A stretch of 6,522 bases of DNA from Clostridiales bacterium (GTDB taxonomy: Bacteria > Bacillota > Clostridia > TANB77 > CAG-508). Position numbers and translations under genes: made by a program. Positions 1 to 5,889 of this stretch are shown here, piece by piece. The notes below the pieces were generated by a model. The model was not told the DNA's origin. It made no database searches and saw nothing but the letters and a program-made list of their open reading frames with translations. How positions within the stretch are numbered: the stretch's first letter is position 1; every line of letters begins with the position of its first letter. The stretch is from positions 1 through 6,522 of the forward strand of contig DOYA01000042.1 of assembly GCA_003518755.1 (NCBI GenBank), read 5' to 3'.

Positions 1-501
1 AGAGCAAATTAATATTATGCTTTCCAATATTACACCAAATATTGACTTTACAAAAATATTATATGCAATCCAACAAATGCCTACTGGTGTGCCTAATGCC
101 TTATATATCTTTTCATTTTTTTGCCAAATAGAATATGTATAAATTGCTGTTGCAAGTATTGAAAGCATACTTAACATACCTTCATATGTAAATCTTGCAG
201 AAATAATCATTGCAAAATAAAAGATAATTATTACACTCAAATATGCCCTTTTAGATGTTTTTTCATCTTTTATTTTATCAGAAATTACCATCATAAATAT
301 ATCTCTTAATATAGCTAAAATACACATTATAAATCCTGATTTTGCATTTAATAATAAATATGCAATTCCTTGAAAAGCATTTGAAAAAATACTTAATATC
401 AGTATTTTCCTTCTTGACTTTACTTGATATGTAATACCAAGCAATGCATACATTAGTACTGTAAATACTTGTGACATTACATATATTTGATCTATTTCCA
501 T
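1..501 (-). CDS. YgjV-family inner membrane protein, partial (3' end missing)
   Basis: An open frame starts with ATG at 501 and continues without a stop to the left edge, giving 167 residues. AGGAGG at 513-508, six bases before the ATG, decides the start. The product is very hydrophobic, with likely membrane segments near residues 9-25, 33-51, 56-74, 88-102, 108-125 and 137-167. It follows the pattern I recall for E. coli YgjV (about 183 residues) and H. influenzae HI1736: an early 'LGI' segment, a 'LSIFSNAFQGIAYLLL' helix, an 'ILRD' turn matching YgjV 'AIRT', and a late 'GICWIAYNIF..SIFGVILES' stretch matching YgjV 'CWVIHNFWAGSIGGTMIEG'. Probably only 10-20 residues are missing. The family's function is unknown to me; location in the cytoplasmic membrane follows from composition. 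The gene diverges from the nuclease gene at 794 and has its own promoter. Confidence 0.8.
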   Translation of the reverse strand, partial: MEIDQIYVMSQVFTVLMYALLGITYQVKSRRKILILSIFSNAFQGIAYLLLNAKSGFIMCILAILRDIFMMVISDKIKDEKTSKRAYLSVIIIFYFAMIISARFTYEGMLSMLSILATAIYTYSIWQKNEKIYKALGTPVGICWIAYNIFVKSIFGVILESIILICS

Positions 502-548
502 TCAAATCCTCCTTTTGTTTTATTCTTTTTTCGGTACCTTATATTTTT

Positions 549-577
549 ATTATATACCGTTTTCAGTATAATGTCAA
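549..577 (-). promoter_or_regulatory. Consensus sigma-A promoter of the YgjV-family gene
   Basis: Read on the minus strand, TTGACA (577-572) is followed after exactly 17 bases by TATAAT (554-549). Both boxes match the sigma-A consensus perfectly. The predicted transcript starts near 542, leaving a leader of about 40 bases before the ATG at 501. So strong a promoter in front of a small membrane protein suggests it is either highly expressed or held down by a repressor; see the palindrome in the spacer. Confidence 0.8.
553..570. promoter_or_regulatory. Possible repressor operator in the promoter spacer
   Basis: TATACCG-TTTT-CAGTATA is an 18-bp imperfect palindrome with six of seven arm positions paired. 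It fills the spacer between the -35 and -10 boxes of the YgjV-family promoter, where a dimeric repressor would block RNA polymerase. No regulator gene is present in the window, so the assignment rests on position and symmetry only. Short palindromes in AT-rich DNA can also arise by chance. Confidence 0.3.
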
Positions 578-638
578 TATGGTATCAACATTTTATATTT
601 CAAACAAATAAATTGTCGAATTTTGCGATGAAAATTTC

Positions 639-667
639 TTGAAAAATCTTTGTTTATATACTATAAT
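639..667 (+). promoter_or_regulatory. Likely sigma-A promoter of the Rpn-type nuclease gene
   Basis: TTGAAA (639-644), a 17-base spacer and TATAAT (662-667) give five of six and six of six consensus matches. Transcription would start near 674, leaving a 5' leader of about 120 bases of very AT-rich sequence before the start at 794. The leader has only weak AT-rich symmetry (around 675-701) and no recognisable riboswitch. With the YgjV promoter facing the other way, this accounts for the 292-base gap. Confidence 0.6.
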
Positions 668-793
668 AATTATGTTAAATTAGTTTTTGTTAAACTATTA
701 AAAATTAATTCATTTAAGTATTTAAAAAATTATAATATTCTAAAATAATCTTAATTATTATCATAAAAAAATTATATTAAGAAGAAAGAAGTG

Positions 794-1666
794 ATGAATA
801 TAGCAAAACTATTGGACCCAAAAAATGATTATGTTTTCAAAAGAATTTTCGGACATAGTGGAAACGAGGAAATAACAAAGAATTTATTACAATCAATTAT
901 TCCAGATAAAATTGATAAAATAGAATTAGATTCAAATCCAATAACTGAAAAAGATTTATTAGATGATAAAGTTGGAATACTTGACATTAAAGCAAGATTA
1001 AATGGTGGAAATGTTAATTGCGATATAGAAATGCAAGTCGTTGACCAAAAAGACATTGAAAAAAGAATTCTATTTTATTGGAGTAAAATGTATATTCAAA
1101 CAATAGAAGCAGGAGAAGACTATGAAAAACTAAAAAGATGTATTGTTATACTTATAACAGATTATGATTTAGAAACATTAATGAAAATTCCAGAATATAC
1201 AACAAAATGGAAAATACGAGAAGACAAATACCCAAAACTAGTCTTGACAAATGTATTAGAACTTTATATAATTTCATTAAATAAAGCCAAGAACAGTACA
1301 AAAAATCAACAAGAAGAATTATATGAATGGCTAAAATTTATAAACAATCCAGAGGAGGAACTCGGAATGGAAAATGATGAAATAAATAAGGCTAAAAAAG
1401 TTCTTGAAGAAATAAGTCAAGATGAAAGAGAAAGAAGATTAAGTGAATTAAGAGAAAAATACAGAATGGATCAACACGCAATAATGCTTGCTGGTTATGA
1501 TAAAGGCTTAAAAGCTGGAATAGAGCAGACAGAAGAAAAGATTTTTAAAATAGCGACTAAATTATTAACATTAGGTATGCCAATTGAACAAATTGTAGAA
1601 GTAACTGGATTAACCCAAGAAAAAATAATCAAATTAAAAATGAATAATAATTCTAATAACAATTAA
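794..1666 (+). CDS. Rpn-family recombination-promoting nuclease / PD-(D/E)XK transposase-type protein
   Basis: A complete 290-residue protein of the Rpn/YhgA-like group (PD-(D/E)XK_2 family, often labelled 'putative transposase'). The N-terminus 'LLDPKNDYVFKRIFG' is the family's typical opening. The nuclease core is visible as 'GILDIKA' (Asp64) followed after 14 residues by 'IEMQ' (Glu79, Gln81), the D...ExQ signature. A charged linker follows (about residues 184-227), then an 'AGYDKGLKAGIE' segment and a 'LLTLGMPIEQIVEVTGLTQEKI' tail, as in full-length relatives. Rpn proteins in E. coli are DNA endonucleases that raise RecA-independent recombination; that activity here is inferred. The ATG at 794 is preferred over GTG at 791 because the purine-rich site GAAGAAAG (781-788) is then well spaced. 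The gene is single, convergent with tilS and appears undamaged. Confidence 0.85.
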   Translation: MNIAKLLDPKNDYVFKRIFGHSGNEEITKNLLQSIIPDKIDKIELDSNPITEKDLLDDKVGILDIKARLNGGNVNCDIEMQVVDQKDIEKRILFYWSKMYIQTIEAGEDYEKLKRCIVILITDYDLETLMKIPEYTTKWKIREDKYPKLVLTNVLELYIISLNKAKNSTKNQQEELYEWLKFINNPEEELGMENDEINKAKKVLEEISQDERERRLSELREKYRMDQHAIMLAGYDKGLKAGIEQTEEKIFKIATKLLTLGMPIEQIVEVTGLTQEKIIKLKMNNNSNNN

Positions 1667-1713
1667 AAATACTCTATAATTAATAAAATTAAAACAAAAA
1701 CTAATTTAATAGA

Positions 1714-1730
1714 CTCCTACAATGTAGGAG
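1714..1730. repeat. Small inverted repeat downstream of the nuclease gene
   Basis: CTCCTAC-AAT-GTAGGAG is a perfect 7-bp stem with a 3-base loop, 48 bases after the nuclease stop codon. No run of T follows on either strand, so it is not a convincing intrinsic terminator. It may act as a 3' RNA-stabilising hairpin or be chance. Confidence 0.35.
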
Positions 1731-1780
1731 AATTACATATATTATAATTGTTCATAACTTTTTTCGCATTTAATTTCACA

Positions 1781-1837
1781 AGATATAAAAAAATAACCAA
1801 ATGTATTATACTAGCATTTGGTTATTTTTTTATATCT
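1781..1837. terminator. Bidirectional terminator between the nuclease gene and tilS
   Basis: A perfect 23-bp inverted repeat has arms at 1781-1803 and 1815-1837 and an 11-base loop at 1804-1814. The strongest part of the stem is AACCAAATG pairing with CATTTGGTT, followed on either strand by ATTTTTTT, so it can end transcripts arriving from both sides. It serves the convergent nuclease gene (plus) and the rplI-dnaB-tilS operon (minus). The right arm covers the last codons and the TAA of tilS (stop at 1832-1830). Confidence 0.85.
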
Positions 1838-2819
1838 TTTCAAACACAACTTGTCCTTTTCCTACCGAAATTTTGATGTTTTTATTTGGTGTTAAATATT
1901 TATTTCCAATATTATTTGAACAAAGTTTTATTATATCTTCAATATTTACTTTTTCTATATTTTGTGAACTTCCTATGGTTTGAGCTATAGTGTAAATAAT
2001 CAAACGTTTTCTGATTACTTCTTCTTGTTTATTAAATTCTTTTAAATCTAATACAATATAGCCTTCTTTTTCTTGTATTTTTATCTTAGTATAAACTTCA
2101 ATTGTTCTTTTTTTCATGTATTCATCTTCTTCTGTAATAACATTCGAAAGTCTATCTAATGTATTAATAAAATTTGGATTAAATTCATTTTTTATATATG
2201 GAATTACAATATTTCTTATTTTATTTCTTGTAACGTCATTTATAAAATTTGTTTTATCTATTCTAGGATTCAATCTATTTTCTTCGCAATATTTTTCAAT
2301 ATCTGTTCTTTCAATTTCTATTAATGGTCTTATAAATTTATTTTCTCTAACTGGCTCTATTCCTCTTAAGCCTGATATTCCAGAACCTCTAAATACATTC
2401 ATAATTATTGTTTCTATTTTATCATTTTTATTGTGTGCAATTGCAATTTTGGTTGCATTTTCTTTTTGAAAAATTTCTTCAAAAAAATCGTATCTTACTT
2501 TTCTTCCCGCTTCTTCTGTGCCTTGCTTATTGGATTCTGCAATTTTTTTCACATCAACTCTTTTTGCAAAAAAAGGAATTTGATATTTTTTACAATAGTT
2601 TTCCACATATTGTTCATCAGCTGTGGCCTCAACTCTTATCATATGGTTTACATGGCAAACTATGATATCAAAATTTATTTTATTTTCCTCTTTTATTCTG
2701 CGTAAAACATCAAGCATGCAAATAGAATCTGGTCCACCAGATACTGCACATACTATTTTATCATTTTGATCTATTAAATTATATTTCTTTATTGTTTCTA
2801 AGACATGTTTTTTTAACAT
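1830..2819 (-). CDS. tilS: tRNA(Ile)-lysidine synthetase, short form
   Basis: TilS uses ATP and lysine to convert C34 of the tRNA-Ile CAU anticodon to lysidine, switching the tRNA from Met to Ile; it is normally essential. The 329-residue product has the N-type ATP pyrophosphatase PP-loop SGGPDS at residues 27-32, 'HVNHMIR' (56-62), 'GTEEAGRKVRY' (100-110), 'HNKNDKIET' (129-137), 'RGSGISGLRGI' (144-154) and the 'DKTN...TRNKIRN' block (188-203). It lacks the C-terminal TilS domain of the B. subtilis (about 470 aa) and E. coli (about 430 aa) enzymes and resembles the short Aquifex type (about 310 aa). No remnant of that domain follows the stop, which lies inside a terminator. The start at 2819 has AGGA upstream. 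It is the last gene of the operon, 44 bases after dnaB, with no promoter evident between them. Confidence 0.92.
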   Translation of the reverse strand: MLKKHVLETIKKYNLIDQNDKIVCAVSGGPDSICMLDVLRRIKEENKINFDIIVCHVNHMIRVEATADEQYVENYCKKYQIPFFAKRVDVKKIAESNKQGTEEAGRKVRYDFFEEIFQKENATKIAIAHNKNDKIETIIMNVFRGSGISGLRGIEPVRENKFIRPLIEIERTDIEKYCEENRLNPRIDKTNFINDVTRNKIRNIVIPYIKNEFNPNFINTLDRLSNVITEEDEYMKKRTIEVYTKIKIQEKEGYIVLDLKEFNKQEEVIRKRLIIYTIAQTIGSSQNIEKVNIEDIIKLCSNNIGNKYLTPNKNIKISVGKGQVVFEKI

Positions 2820-2863
2820 TTTTATTTTCCTAACTTGTTTTTATTATATAATAATTTTCAACC

Positions 2864-4201
2864 TCATTCCTCAAAACCTCTAGCAAGATTCACAAACTTA
2901 GTATAATTACCCATCCAAAGAAGTTTAACAGTTCCAGTAGAACCTGCTCTGTGTTTTGCCATTATTACTTCAGAAATATCTTTTTCTTCACTATCTGGAT
3001 TATAATAATCATCTCTATATAAAAACATAACAATATCTGCATCTTGCTCTATTGAACCAGATTCACGTAAATCTGAAAGCATTGGTCTGTGGTCTGGTCT
3101 TGATTCTACTGCTCTTGATAATTGTGAAAGTGCAATTACTGGAACATTTAGCTCTTTTGCAAGAATCTTTAAAGACCTACTTATTTCTGCTATTTCCTGT
3201 TCACGACTTCCATTTTTTCTACTTCCGCTTCCTTGTATTAATTGAATATAATCTATAACAACAAGTCCAATATCTTTTTCCATTTTTAATTTTCTACATT
3301 TTGTCCTAATTTCGGTAATCGAAATTCCTGGAGTATCATCAATATATATTCCTGCATCTGACATAGGTCCTACAACACTTGCCAGTTTGCTCCAATCATC
3401 TTCATCAAGCTTTCCTGTCATAACTTTGTTACTATCAACCATTGCTTCCATACATAACATTCTGTTTACTAATTGGTCTTTTGACATTTCTAGGTTAAAT
3501 ATTGCAACTGGAACTTTTTCCCTAATTGCTGCATGTGCTGCAATATTTAATGCAAATGCTGTTTTTCCCATTGCAGGACGTGCTGCAATCAAAATCAAAT
3601 CTGAACCATGAAGGCCAGCTGTTTTATCATCTAAATCTGCAAATCCTGTAGGAACACCTGTTATTCTAGATTTTTGATTATATAATTCTTCAAGTTTTGT
3701 AAAACTCTCGATTAAAACATCTTTAATAGGTGTATAGCTTTTTTGACTCTTTTTTTGTATAATATCAAAAATCTTTTTTTCGGCTCCTGCCATAATATCA
3801 TCTACATCTTCTGTTTGGTCATATCCAAGTTCAATAATTTCATTTGCTGTTTTAATTAAATTCCTTAAAGTTGATTTTTCTTCAACAATTTCAATATATT
3901 TTTGAACATTAGAAGTTGTAGGTACTTTATCTGGCAAAGTGGCTAAATATTCATAACCACCAATTTTTTCAAAACTATCCATTGATGTTAATTCATCTTT
4001 AACAGTTACCAAATCTATTGGCTCTGATCTATTATATAAATTACTAATTGCTTCAAATATTAATTTATTATCATCTCTATAAAAGCTCTCTGGTTTAAGT
4101 TTTTCTATAGAATCCATAACAGCATCTTTATCTGTTAAACAGCTACCTAAAACAGCTTGTTCAGCTTCTATATCATGTGGTGGTACTTTTCCTATTTCCA
4201 T
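2864..4201 (-). CDS. dnaB: Replicative DNA helicase DnaB (called DnaC in Bacillus)
   Basis: The hexameric 5'-3' helicase of the replication fork, 445 residues, a normal length. The N-terminal domain opens with 'PPHDIEAEQAVLGS' (8-20), which is diagnostic. The RecA-like ATPase domain carries Walker A 'ARPAMGKT' (207-214), the glutamate of 'NLEMS' (Glu238), Walker B 'LVVIDYIQL' (313-321, Asp317), 'ALSQLSRAVESR' (357-368), 'SDLRESGSIEQDADI' (376-390) and 'KHRAGSTG' with the likely arginine finger (Arg418). There is no intein or frameshift. GAAAGGAT precedes the ATG at 4201. The rplI-dnaB order is conserved in Firmicutes; here the two are separated by 172 bases of tandem repeat. Transcription probably comes from the rplI promoter, with a possible weak internal promoter just before the gene. 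Confidence 0.98.
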   Translation of the reverse strand: MEIGKVPPHDIEAEQAVLGSCLTDKDAVMDSIEKLKPESFYRDDNKLIFEAISNLYNRSEPIDLVTVKDELTSMDSFEKIGGYEYLATLPDKVPTTSNVQKYIEIVEEKSTLRNLIKTANEIIELGYDQTEDVDDIMAGAEKKIFDIIQKKSQKSYTPIKDVLIESFTKLEELYNQKSRITGVPTGFADLDDKTAGLHGSDLILIAARPAMGKTAFALNIAAHAAIREKVPVAIFNLEMSKDQLVNRMLCMEAMVDSNKVMTGKLDEDDWSKLASVVGPMSDAGIYIDDTPGISITEIRTKCRKLKMEKDIGLVVIDYIQLIQGSGSRKNGSREQEIAEISRSLKILAKELNVPVIALSQLSRAVESRPDHRPMLSDLRESGSIEQDADIVMFLYRDDYYNPDSEEKDISEVIMAKHRAGSTGTVKLLWMGNYTKFVNLARGFEE

Positions 4202-4222
4202 ATTATACCTATCCTTTCAAGA

Positions 4223-4364
4223 TAATTATAATGCACATTTGCGGGCGATTAAAATCGGACATACAATTTTTATAATATTTATGCATTTTTGCGGGCGATT
4301 AAAATCGCCCCTACAATTTTTTTAATATTTATCATATTTGCGGGCGATTAAAATCGCCCCTACA
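4223..4364. repeat. Three tandem ~50-bp units, each with a GGGCGATT/AATCGCCC hairpin
   Basis: Units begin at about 4223, 4273 and 4323 (period 50), each with 'taat..' and an AT stretch followed by GCGGGCGATTAAAATCG (starting at 4241, 4291 and 4340). Units 2 and 3 have the full palindrome GGGCGATT-AA-AATCGCCC followed by CTACA; unit 3 ends shortly after it. Unit 1, nearest dnaB, has ACATACA in place of CCCTACA and GGA in place of GCC, so its hairpin loses the outer G-C pairs. No T-run follows the stems on the minus strand, so they should not stop operon transcription. The core on the minus strand, TGTAGGGGCGAT...ATCGCCCGC, resembles dispersed intergenic repeats I recall from clostridial genomes. 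Confidence 0.9.
4225..4253 (-). promoter_or_regulatory. Possible weak internal promoter for dnaB-tilS
   Basis: A perfect TATAAT -10 box (4230-4225) lies 23 bases before the dnaB start. Seventeen bases upstream is TTTAAT (4253-4248), a poor -35 box lying inside the first tandem repeat unit. The implied leader is very short. This could give some dnaB transcription independent of rplI, or be a chance match in AT-rich DNA. Confidence 0.3.
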
Positions 4365-4373
4365 TTTGGTATA

Positions 4374-4820
4374 TTATTCTCCTAATACTTCTACATTTAA
4401 TCTTGCAATTACTCCTTCATATAGTTTTACATTTACTTTTGTAATTCCAAGAGTTTTTATTGTTTCTTTTAGTTCTATTTTCTTTTTATCAACTTTAAAG
4501 TTATATTCTTTCTCTAATTTTTCAGCTATTTCTTTTGATGAAACTCCTCCAAAAACTTTTCCATTTTCTCCTGTCTTTACTTTAAAATGAAGTCTAACTT
4601 TTTCCATTTTCTCGGCTAACCCTTTTGCTTCTTCTTTTTCTTGATTTTTCTTAAAGTTTTCAGAATCTTTTTTTGTTTTTAATTTAGATAGATTTGAAGC
4701 ATTTGCTTCGACTGCAAGATTTTTAGGAAACAAAAAATTTCTTGCATATCCATCTGATACATTAACTATCTCATCTTTTTTACCTATTGATTTAACATTT
4801 TCTTTTAAAATAACTTTCAT
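4374..4820 (-). CDS. rplI: 50S ribosomal protein L9
   Basis: A 148-residue L9, exactly the usual length. The N-terminal rRNA-binding domain shows 'MKVILKENVKSIGKKDEIVNV' and the signature 'DGYARNFLFPKNLAVEA' (23-39). A lysine/glutamate-rich connecting helix follows (about 42-75), then the C-terminal domain with 'TGENGKVFGGVSSKEIAE' and an ending in 'LNVEVLGE'. L9 binds 23S rRNA near the L1 stalk and helps keep reading frame. The start at 4820 is chosen because 'MKVIL' is the family N-terminus and AAAGGAG lies ten bases upstream (4837-4831). A longer frame beginning with TTG at 4847 would place the ribosome-binding site inside the coding region and is rejected. First gene of the rplI-dnaB-tilS operon. 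Confidence 0.97.
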   Translation of the reverse strand: MKVILKENVKSIGKKDEIVNVSDGYARNFLFPKNLAVEANASNLSKLKTKKDSENFKKNQEKEEAKGLAEKMEKVRLHFKVKTGENGKVFGGVSSKEIAEKLEKEYNFKVDKKKIELKETIKTLGITKVNVKLYEGVIARLNVEVLGE

Positions 4821-4838
4821 TTTGCTTAATCTCCTTTC

Positions 4839-4873
4839 GGGTGACAACAGGACCGGTTCTTTTTGTCCCCACC
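4839..4873. repeat. Palindromic repeat-like hairpin in the rplI leader
   Basis: An imperfect inverted repeat centred on ACCGGT: GGTGACAACAGGACC on one side and GGTTCTTTTTGTCCCC on the other, pairing except for a few mismatches and a bulge. On the minus-strand transcript it occupies almost the whole leader between the predicted start (about 4877) and the Shine-Dalgarno site (4837-4831). The GGACC/GTCCCC character is far richer in GC than its surroundings and resembles a second element at 5786-5804, so it may be a REP-like mobile palindrome rather than an L9 control element. Confidence 0.55.
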
Positions 4874-4883
4874 TAATGTAAGC

Positions 4884-4912
4884 ATTGTACTACATTTTTA
4901 CTAAAATTTCAA
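4884..4912 (-). promoter_or_regulatory. Main promoter of the rplI-dnaB-tilS operon
   Basis: On the minus strand, TTGAAA (4912-4907), a 17-base spacer and TACAAT (4889-4884), each five of six to the sigma-A consensus. The predicted transcript starts near 4877, giving a leader of about 57 bases that contains the palindromic element. It lies downstream of the terminator of the preceding gene, so the operon is an independent unit. Confidence 0.7.
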
Positions 4913-4967
4913 TATAAACTTTAATCAACCATTATGGTATCAAATTTTTTCATCTATATTAACAAAT

Positions 4968-4995
4968 ATTATACTTTAATAAAAAAGCTAGTCAA
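4968..4995 (-). promoter_or_regulatory. Possible second upstream promoter for rplI
   Basis: TTGACT (4995-4990), a 16-base spacer and TATAAT (4973-4968) on the minus strand. The -35 box lies inside the terminator stem of the preceding gene, so the two signals share DNA. Sequence match is good, but AT-rich terminator regions often produce such matches. Confidence 0.35.
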
Positions 4996-5006
4996 TGTGA
5001 CCAGCT
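4981..5006 (-). terminator. Intrinsic terminator of the 234-residue gene
   Basis: On the minus strand AGCTGGTCA (5006-4998), loop CAT, TGACTAGCT (4994-4986), then TTTTTT ending at 4981. The stem is nine pairs with one G-T wobble, and it starts eight bases after the TAA at 5014. It separates this gene from the rplI operon. Confidence 0.85.
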
Positions 5007-5013
5007 CAATATT

Positions 5014-5718
5014 TTAACGTATTAATGTCATATAAGCATTATATAAATCTCTAGACTCTTTATCTATCTTGATATATAACTTTCTCATTTCTTCATCATC
5101 AGATAATAATAAATAATCCTCTGACTCTAGAAGTTGTATTAAATGTTCTTTTTGTTCATAGTCTTTCACAGGATCATCATATACTGTATTTTGTAATATT
5201 TGCAAATATTCATTTAAAATCTCTCTATAATTCCCCTTGCATTCTCTAGCCATACACCATCCTTTAAGAGTAGCATAATTTTTTGGCATACTTTCAGCTA
5301 AAGCCCTTGGCCAAGTACTTTTATCAGCTAGATTACCAGACCACTTGAACTTATGTGGTAGCGTAATTTCTCCCTCTTTTATATAAAAAGGTCTATTGTA
5401 CGCTGTCTTGCTAATATCTCCTATATTCTTTTTATATGCATTTTTCTTTTCCCAAATATTTGTAAATGAAGAGAATTCATCAAATAAAATATGCTGTAAT
5501 ATTTTAGAATTCATATCTGTATCATTTACATCACTTATAGAAAGCCAATATGGATACTGCCAATCCATACTTCCTATAAGGATAAGCTTTCCATTTGGTA
5601 AGAATCCAAATGTAAATTCTCTTTCTTTATTTAAATCTTTATGATAATTCGGTTCGACAACTCCAAATTTATAAATTAAGTTTTCTTGATCAATATTATT
5701 TTCTATATTATCACTCAT
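5014..5718 (-). CDS. Hypothetical protein, 234 residues, family not recognised
   Basis: I do not recognise this protein. It is a real gene by its signals: GGAGG seven bases before the ATG at 5718, a good promoter at 5772-5744 and a strong terminator at 5006-4981, so it is a single-gene unit. The product is acidic and soluble-looking, with no signal peptide or membrane segment. The N-terminal half looks like a beta-rich domain with aromatic residues ('REFTFGFLPNGKLILIGSMDWQYPYWLSI', 32-61; tryptophans 53, 58, 89, 126, 136, 154). The C-terminal part is predicted helical and charged (about 163-233), preceded by 'GWCMARECKGNY' with Cys155 and Cys160. Its place between an insertion sequence and rplI, where gdpP-type genes often sit in Firmicutes, suggests an accessory insertion. 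A role in immunity or defence is conceivable, but nothing in the sequence demonstrates it. Confidence 0.8.
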   Translation of the reverse strand: MSDNIENNIDQENLIYKFGVVEPNYHKDLNKEREFTFGFLPNGKLILIGSMDWQYPYWLSISDVNDTDMNSKILQHILFDEFSSFTNIWEKKNAYKKNIGDISKTAYNRPFYIKEGEITLPHKFKWSGNLADKSTWPRALAESMPKNYATLKGWCMARECKGNYREILNEYLQILQNTVYDDPVKDYEQKEHLIQLLESEDYLLLSDDEEMRKLYIKIDKESRDLYNAYMTLIR

Positions 5719-5743
5719 AAGAAGTCCTCCATTTCATAGTTAT

Positions 5744-5772
5744 ATTATACCATATTTTTTGTTAAATAGCAA
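5744..5772 (-). promoter_or_regulatory. Promoter of the hypothetical gene, extended -10 type
   Basis: On the minus strand TTGCTA (5772-5767), a 17-base spacer and TATAAT (5749-5744), preceded by TGG, which makes an extended -10 (TGnTATAAT). Transcription would start near 5737, about 19 bases before the ATG at 5718, a short leader just long enough for the ribosome-binding site. Confidence 0.7.
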
Positions 5773-5785
5773 GTCTGCCCCCTTT

Positions 5786-5804
5786 TGAAAACAGTACTGT
5801 CCCC
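5786..5804. repeat. Short palindromic element beside the insertion sequence
   Basis: GAAAACAGTACTGTCCCC has the perfect 10-bp palindrome ACAGTACTGT (5791-5800) at its centre. It shares the frame AACAG-AC with, and ends in TGTCCCC like, the element in the rplI leader. It lies just outside the large right-end hairpin of the IS, so it may be a pre-existing intergenic repeat into or next to which the IS inserted. Confidence 0.4.
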
Positions 5805-5810
5805 AATCAT

Positions 5811-5882
5811 AACCACCCGTAAAACGGGTGGTTTGCTCTTAGCCTAGAAGGCTATTGTACTGGCTCTTCTGGGCTGAAGCCC
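5811..5882 (-). repeat. Right-end hairpin cluster of the IS200-type element
   Basis: Three stem-loops occur in a row: AACCACCCGT (5811-5820) with ACGGGTGGTT (5824-5833), ten pairs and a 3-base loop; TAGCCT (5840-5845) with AGGCTA (5849-5854), six pairs and a 3-base loop; and GGGC (5871-5874) with GCCC (5879-5882). Subterminal hairpins of this sort are what Y1 transposases bind as single-stranded DNA. The second one has its counterpart at the left end (6508-6518). GC content is clearly above the surroundings. Confidence 0.7.
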
Positions 5883-5889
5883 TTTTGAA

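Noticed and set aside
278..505. A 75-codon minus-strand frame overlapping the left end
   Set aside because: It lies in another frame of the YgjV-family gene, which has a ribosome site, a promoter and family-like sequence; the alternative has none of these.
1714..1730. Terminator of the Rpn-type gene
   Set aside because: The stem is good but no run of T follows on the plus strand; the downstream 23-bp repeat is a better terminator.
4223..4364. CRISPR array
   Set aside because: The units are tandem with nearly identical AT-rich intervals rather than unique spacers, there are only three, and no cas gene is present.
4374..4847. A longer L9 reading frame starting with TTG at 4847
   Set aside because: It would add nine residues before the canonical MKVIL start and bury the AAAGGAG ribosome site in coding sequence.
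578..4943. Shared 11-mer TATGGTATCAA upstream of the YgjV promoter (578-588) and the rplI promoter (4933-4943)
   Set aside because: With about 70% AT, some tens of chance 11-base matches are expected within a window of this length, and the distance to the -35 box differs (0 and 20 bases).
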